From Planctomycetota bacterium (GTDB lineage Bacteria > Planctomycetota > Phycisphaerae > UBA1845 > UTPLA1), in contig JAPULF010000271.1 of assembly GCA_027295245.1 (NCBI GenBank), forward strand, positions 1 to 11,634: DNA of 11,634 nt, given 5' to 3'. Both the position numbers and the translations under genes were made by a program. This document shows, piece by piece, positions 7,573 through 11,634 of the stretch. Every line of letters begins with the position of its first letter. Position 1 is the first letter of the stretch. The notes beneath the pieces were generated by a model that had not been told where the DNA came from, ran no database searches, and saw only the letters and a list, made by a program, of their open reading frames with translations.

Positions 7573-8958
7573 ATGGACGGACCGGTTCTCATGCATGACG
7601 GCTCTCAACGTACCAGGCATCGACACCGGCTCCTCGTTTCCCGGGTCTTGTTGATCCTGCTTGCCGTCGCGGGCTGCGCCGTCAGCGGCGTGCTTGCGGT
7701 CATGGCGACGCCGAACGTCGATGCGTCCGAGGTCTTTGGAACCGAGATCTGTGCGACCACCGACACGATCAGTTGCACCCACGTATTACGCAGCCAGTGG
7801 GGCAAAATCGGGCCTCTGACGGCGGCCCATTTGGGGTTCGCCTACTTTGCGGCGTTGGGGATCTGGTTCTGGCTGATCGGCATTCCGAATTCCGCGGGCT
7901 GGCGTTGGCACCGGCTGCCGTTGTTGGTCGGTTGCGCGGGTTTGTGCGCCTCGATCTACTACACGTATGTCATGGCGGCGCACCTGAAGCTATGGTGTAC
8001 CTGGTGCCTGGGGGCCCATGTCATCAACGTTGCGATGTTCGCCCTGATCTTTTTCGTGCGGCCGCGATTGAGCAATCTGGATCAGGCCGCCGGGGTGCGG
8101 CCGTACCCGTCGTCGGCACGGGGATTCGCGGTCTTATTGGGGACCGCTGCGGCATTGTTGATGTTGGGAACGGCGGTGACCGGGTTCGTGCTGTCGAGCC
8201 TTGTGGAGCAATGCCGCCTTCGCTTGCTCGACGCGACGAACAATGCGTCCTTTGTCCAGATGAAGACGGGGCAGTCGCCTCGGCACGACATACGGATTCG
8301 TTTCGACGATTTGGTCGTCGGGTCGCGCGAGGCGCCGAATGTCCTGGTTTCGTTCAGCGATTTCGAATGTCCCCACTGTTCGGACCTTTTTCGTTCGGCG
8401 AAATCGCTGACGGATCGTTTCCCGGGACGCTTGCAGTTGGCCTTCAAGCACTTTCCGGTATCGCGGACGTGCAACAAGAATGTGCAACACGATCTGCACC
8501 ACTTTGCGTGCGAGGCGGCCCTGGCTGCCGAGGCCGCCCGCGTCGCCGGAACGCCGTCGCAGCACTACGAGTATTGCCGGCTGCTTTACCACAATGCGAA
8601 ACGGTTGGACGAAAGGCCGTACGAGGCATTTGCGAGAGAGGTCGGGATCGATGTGCAGAAATTTCAAAACGCCCGAATCGGAGGGGCCGGAGTGGAACGC
8701 ATCGCCGAGGACGTTGCGCTGGGCCACAACCTCGGTGTTGCGGGTTCCGGCGTCGTTTTTTTGAACGGTCAGCGCATGCCGAACTGGCGTGTGACGACGA
8801 CGGGTATTCCGCCCAAGATCGACGTCGATCGCACGATCGCGATGTGGGAACAGATTCTGGGGGTCGGGGCGCTGACTTCGCGCAATGAAACGGAAGACGG
8901 CCCCGAACCGAGTACTGTATCGCCGAGTCCTGAGTCGCCGGGCACGAATCAGCCGTAG
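7573..8958 (+). CDS. VKOR-DsbA fusion, membrane disulfide-bond-forming oxidoreductase
   Basis: Makes disulfide bonds in exported proteins: the VKOR part reoxidises the DsbA part and passes electrons to a quinone. It is 461 residues from ATG 7573; TTG 7567 and ATG 7591 are alternative starts, none with a clear ribosome site. VKOR part: helices near 20-45, 82-104, 115-136, 144-163 and 183-208, loop cysteines C60 and C68, and active-site CTWC (142-145). This topology puts the cysteines and the C-terminal domain in the periplasm. DsbA part (about 240-430): active-site CPHC (266-269) after FSDFE, extra cysteines C300, C313 and C335, and the helix ACEAALAAEAA. Odd: the usual cis-Pro motif GTPT is GSGV (391-394), with Gly393 coded GGC. 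The tail is low in complexity. The 3' end overlaps the convergent hydrolase gene by 10 bases. The family call is firm; the effect of losing cis-Pro is unknown. Confidence 0.93.
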   Translation: MDGPVLMHDGSQRTRHRHRLLVSRVLLILLAVAGCAVSGVLAVMATPNVDASEVFGTEICATTDTISCTHVLRSQWGKIGPLTAAHLGFAYFAALGIWFWLIGIPNSAGWRWHRLPLLVGCAGLCASIYYTYVMAAHLKLWCTWCLGAHVINVAMFALIFFVRPRLSNLDQAAGVRPYPSSARGFAVLLGTAAALLMLGTAVTGFVLSSLVEQCRLRLLDATNNASFVQMKTGQSPRHDIRIRFDDLVVGSREAPNVLVSFSDFECPHCSDLFRSAKSLTDRFPGRLQLAFKHFPVSRTCNKNVQHDLHHFACEAALAAEAARVAGTPSQHYEYCRLLYHNAKRLDERPYEAFAREVGIDVQKFQNARIGGAGVERIAEDVALGHNLGVAGSGVVFLNGQRMPNWRVTTTGIPPKIDVDRTIAMWEQILGVGALTSRNETEDGPEPSTVSPSPESPGTNQP

Positions 8959-9623
8959 CGCCACGTCTCGCCCGGCTCCAAGATTTTGACTTCGACGCCG
9001 GTCGGCGTGAAGCCCGACGCGTCGGGCACGAGCATGCCCGGAAAGGTCGCGTAGTGGATCGGAATGGCGACCTTCGGTTTGATGAATTCCGCGGCTCTGG
9101 TTCCGAGTTCCGGGCCCATGGTGAATCGGTCGCCGATGGGGATGCAGGCGATGTCGGGCTTGTATATTTCGCCGATCAGCTTCATGTCGCTAAACAGCGC
9201 GGTGTCGCCGCAGTGGTAGACGGTGGCGCCGCCCATATTCACGATCAGGCCGCAGGGCAGGCCCATGTATTGACCCTGGTATGACGAGGAGTGGAAGGCC
9301 TGGGTGAATGCCACCCAGCCGAAGTCGGTGTTGATCTTCCCGCCGGGGTTGCCGGGCTCCAGTTTCTTGACACCCTGTTTGCCCAGGTAGTTGCAGATTT
9401 CGTATGCCGCCAGAACGGTGGCGTCATTGGTCTTGGCGATCGACTCGGTATCGCCGACGTGATCTTCGTGTCCGTGTGTCAGGGCAATGTAGCTGCAACG
9501 CACGTCCTCGGGCTTGGCTTTCGCGACCGGGTTGCCGGTGAGAAAGGGATCGATTGCCAGTTTGTGGTTGCCGTCGTCGAAGACGAAGCCGCTGTGTCCG
9601 AGGAATGTCATGGAAAGTGCCAT
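8949..9623 (-). CDS. UPF0173 metal-dependent hydrolase (metallo-beta-lactamase fold)
   Basis: A 224-residue protein of the UPF0173 family (YtkL-like), metallo-beta-lactamase fold enzymes with two metals and mostly unknown natural substrates. It is full length. Metal-binding residues are visible: THGHEDH (H50, H52, D54, H55), H111 in FHSSS, D140 in CGDT, and H190 in PIHYATFP. The family N-terminus (TFLGHSGF) and GDRFTMGP segment (near 164-171) are present. There is no signal peptide, so it is cytoplasmic. ATG 9623 is supported by GGAG 8 bases upstream. It lies 55 bases downstream of the AlkP-superfamily gene on the same strand, probably in one transcript. Its stop codon overlaps the 3' end of the convergent VKOR-DsbA gene. 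Substrate cannot be inferred. Confidence 0.93.
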   Translation of the reverse strand: MALSMTFLGHSGFVFDDGNHKLAIDPFLTGNPVAKAKPEDVRCSYIALTHGHEDHVGDTESIAKTNDATVLAAYEICNYLGKQGVKKLEPGNPGGKINTDFGWVAFTQAFHSSSYQGQYMGLPCGLIVNMGGATVYHCGDTALFSDMKLIGEIYKPDIACIPIGDRFTMGPELGTRAAEFIKPKVAIPIHYATFPGMLVPDASGFTPTGVEVKILEPGETWRYG

Positions 9624-9631
9624 GGTGTGCG

Positions 9632-9635
9632 CTCC
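9632..9635 (-). promoter_or_regulatory. Shine-Dalgarno site for the UPF0173 hydrolase
   Basis: GGAG on the minus strand (CTCC on plus), 8 bases before ATG 9623. It allows independent initiation in the gap after the upstream gene. Confidence 0.55.
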
Positions 9636-9678
9636 ATTCGTCTTTCACCCGACGGTCGAAGAGGACCCGGGCATGCAC

Positions 9679-11331
9679 CTATTCGAGGTATCCGAGGTCG
9701 CTCAGCCGGTCGGTGACGTCCTGCACTTGGGCCTCGGACAAGACCGGGGCTTCTTCGACGCGGCGTTCCTGCGGCGGTTCGTAGCGGACGGAGATCTTTC
9801 GGTCGAACATCTCGTGAATCACGCGTCCTTCCATGTCCTTGGGAACGCGTTCGCCGAGGCCGGCGAGAATGGTCGGGGCGATGTCCGCGATATGGGCCCT
9901 GATTCGCTTGCCGGAGGCGATTCGCGGTCCGTTTGCCACCACGATGCCCTCGAGGCGGTGCGTGCCCTCCATTCTGGAGAAGGGGACCCAGCGGACCGGC
10001 GACGAGCCGCGAATCTTCTTGACGACCGCCAGACCGGGGGCCGGTGAGAGCAACAGGTCCGGCAACCACGGGTGGTCGTTACGATCGCAGTTGTAGAGTT
10101 CTTCGGTGATGTGAACCGCGGGGAAGATCTGCATGTCGTTGCCGTCGCGGTCGGGGCATCGGGCCGAGAGCAGTCGCTCGCGGATTTCCGCCCGCGTCGA
10201 TTCGTAGTCTTTCTGTTCGACAATTCCGTCGGGCTGGCGGCCGCGGAGGTTCAGATACAGGAATCCATAGATACCGGCGTGCAGCACGCAGGCCCGCGAA
10301 CGTGCCCAATCGATCGCCAGATCGCGATTCATGTTGGCGAGGGCTGCAAAGCTGCCGTTCTTTCCGACATAGCGATTCCACCAGACGGAGGTGCGCGTCA
10401 GGGCCCGCGAGAACGGGCTTCGCAGGCCCAGGTAGCCCCACCGGGCGAGAAGCAGATTCGGCTGGGCCTTGCCGTCGAGGCTGCCGTGTCCGTGGTCCGA
10501 CATGACGATAACGGTGGCGTCGTTTTTCCGCGCCAGCGCGACGAGTTTTCCGATGGCGACATCGAGCCGTTCGAAACAGACTTCCGTGAGATTTCGCCGG
10601 GCGGGGTCGCGATCGCGGGTGCGGGTGTCCAGGTAGCGCCAGGCCTTGTGCTGCAGGTTGTCTACCAGCTTGTAGAGGACCATCATGACGTCCCAGCCGT
10701 ACTTTTTGCCGCACATTTCCGCGAGGGCATAGCCGCGCTCGAAGCTGTCGTTGATGTACTCGAGGTTTTTCTTGAAGAGCGCTATCCCGCCGCCGGCCTT
10801 GCGCTCCCATTTCTTTTCGTGGGTATAGTCGGGGAACCTTTTGAACAGTTCGCTTCGCAGTTCGGGCGGGTGGGTGAAATCGTCGCGGCCGTGCGGTGTG
10901 TCGAATCCGCTGATCATGAAACCGTTGACCTCTTCGGGTGGGTAGGTCATCGGGACGTTGATCGAACCGACCTTGTATTGCTTGTCGCTCAGAATCTGCC
11001 AGATGGTCTTGGCATTCTGGCTGATCTCCGTGTTGTTGTTGAGCGTGAGGGCGTTGGTTGCGGGGTCGTAGCGGACGAAATCGATGATGCCGTGTCGGCC
11101 CGGTCCCTTGCCGGTCATGAACGTGGTCCACGCGGCGGGCGTGATGGGCGGCTTGGTCGACTCGAGAACGCCCGATGCGCCCCCGTCGATCAGCGACTTG
11201 AGATTCGGCATGCGACCGGCGGCCATGAGCGGATCGAGCACGTCGAAGGTGGCGCCGTCCAGGCCGATCAGCAAGACGCGGGGAAAGCGGCGATCATAGG
11301 TCTCGGTTTTCTCGCCTTGTCTGGATATCAC
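9679..11331 (-). CDS. AlkP-superfamily phosphohydrolase/phosphodiesterase, cytoplasmic
   Basis: A 550-residue member of the alkaline phosphatase superfamily, close to the type I phosphodiesterase/nucleotide pyrophosphatase and phosphomutase group. Expected two-metal residues are visible: D25 in LLIGLDGATFD, likely nucleophile T64 in PPITPAAW, TGKGPGRHGI (73-82), D224 and H228 in the D...H segment VDNLQH, D279 and H280 in MSDHGHG, and H458 in GTHRLEGI. It ends in VTDRLSDLGYLE, a tail I associate with planctomycete members of this superfamily. There is no signal peptide or membrane helix, so it is cytoplasmic, and the substrate is unknown. The start is GTG 11331; no ATG is available before the first strand, an in-frame stop lies just upstream, and GAGG (11342-11345) sits 10 bases before. 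The UPF0173 hydrolase gene follows after 55 bases, suggesting an operon. Confidence 0.9.
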   Translation of the reverse strand: MISRQGEKTETYDRRFPRVLLIGLDGATFDVLDPLMAAGRMPNLKSLIDGGASGVLESTKPPITPAAWTTFMTGKGPGRHGIIDFVRYDPATNALTLNNNTEISQNAKTIWQILSDKQYKVGSINVPMTYPPEEVNGFMISGFDTPHGRDDFTHPPELRSELFKRFPDYTHEKKWERKAGGGIALFKKNLEYINDSFERGYALAEMCGKKYGWDVMMVLYKLVDNLQHKAWRYLDTRTRDRDPARRNLTEVCFERLDVAIGKLVALARKNDATVIVMSDHGHGSLDGKAQPNLLLARWGYLGLRSPFSRALTRTSVWWNRYVGKNGSFAALANMNRDLAIDWARSRACVLHAGIYGFLYLNLRGRQPDGIVEQKDYESTRAEIRERLLSARCPDRDGNDMQIFPAVHITEELYNCDRNDHPWLPDLLLSPAPGLAVVKKIRGSSPVRWVPFSRMEGTHRLEGIVVANGPRIASGKRIRAHIADIAPTILAGLGERVPKDMEGRVIHEMFDRKISVRYEPPQERRVEEAPVLSEAQVQDVTDRLSDLGYLE

Positions 11332-11634
11332 GCGGGTGATGCCTCATTTTCGTTTGTGACCGGACGGCGGAGTTGCCCGACGGGTCCGCACCAACCGAAT
11401 CCAGAATGCTAATCGGTCCATCGCCAACCTGCAACGACGACCCGCGACCAGATACTCCTAACCCTTGTCTTGGAAAGTATTTACGCAACCCGGCCGATAG
11501 ACGGCCGGACGCCCGGGCGGTGGAATGCTTCGGTTTGGAGCGATCGGCATCGCGTCGAGTTTACCGGTGGGGGGGCCGGCGGTTTCGCCGGTGACTGCTG
11601 GCCGGAACCCGCGTCTCAAGCTATTCTTCGATGC
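11332..11634. other. Intergenic region upstream of the AlkP-superfamily gene, with two GC-rich hairpins
   Basis: No gene is supported here. Two perfect short stems are present: CCGGCCG/CGGCCGG with loop ATAGA (11490-11508), and CCGGCG/CGCCGG with loop GTTT (11576-11591). Neither is followed by a T-run on either strand, so they are not typical intrinsic terminators. A run of seven G (11569-11575) precedes the second stem. A minus-strand frame is open from the right edge to TAG at 11458, but its Pro/Gly/Arg-rich translation looks non-coding. Confidence 0.4.
11406..11434 (-). promoter_or_regulatory. Possible promoter for the AlkP-hydrolase operon
   Basis: On the minus strand, TTGCAG (11434-11429) and TAGCAT (11411-11406) are 17 bases apart, matching three and four of six sigma-70 positions. 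A leader of about 70 bases would precede GTG 11331. Spacing is ideal but the boxes are weak. Confidence 0.3.

Noticed and set aside
10072..11412. A 446-codon plus-strand frame opposite the AlkP-superfamily gene
   Set aside because: It is an antisense shadow; the minus-strand product has full family motifs, while this one has none.
11490..11591. Two GC-rich hairpins as terminators of a neighbouring gene
   Set aside because: No T-run follows either stem on either strand. They are recorded only as structure in the intergenic region.
11458..11634. A minus-strand frame open at the right edge, ending in TAG at 11458
   Set aside because: The translation is Pro/Gly/Arg-rich without recognisable motif and contains a hairpin. 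It could be the tail of an unseen gene, but nothing supports that.

Overview
The window is GC-rich bacterial chromosomal DNA with long, tightly packed genes. No mobile element, CRISPR array, tRNA or rRNA was seen. A very large secretin, a fused VKOR-DsbA oxidase and an AlkP-superfamily enzyme ending in an 'RLxxLGYL'-type tail together suggest Planctomycetota. That is an inference from gene content, because no taxonomic marker is present.

Bases 1-5859 (+) are one open frame, cut by the left edge of the window. It encodes a secretin, the outer-membrane channel of type II secretion or type IV pilus systems. The C-terminal channel domain is canonical, but it is preceded by at least 17 complete diverged N-domains plus one partial one, where known secretins have only a few. 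One N-domain carries an insert of about 140 residues that begins Arg/Gly-rich. Bases 5885-6454 (+) encode a small lipoprotein a few bases downstream, a candidate pilotin or accessory protein for the channel.

Bases 6455-6772 hold no convincing gene but contain a strong imperfect hairpin. Bases 6773-7456 (+) encode an unrecognised four-helix membrane protein with an EF-hand-like loop predicted to lie in the periplasm. Bases 7573-8958 (+) encode a VKOR-DsbA fusion, a complete disulfide-forming machine in one chain. Its DsbA domain has Gly at the position where thioredoxin folds almost always have a cis-proline.

The right part is on the minus strand: an AlkP-superfamily phosphohydrolase (11331-9679) followed 55 bases later by a UPF0173 metallo-beta-lactamase-fold hydrolase (9623-8949), probably one operon. 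The hydrolase gene meets the VKOR-DsbA gene tail to tail with a 10-base overlap. Bases 11332-11634 look intergenic and carry a possible minus-strand promoter and two GC-rich hairpins.

The plus-strand genes share an envelope theme: export channel, lipoprotein, membrane protein and oxidative folding. The minus-strand pair appears to be cytoplasmic metabolism. The most unusual object is the N-domain-expanded secretin.
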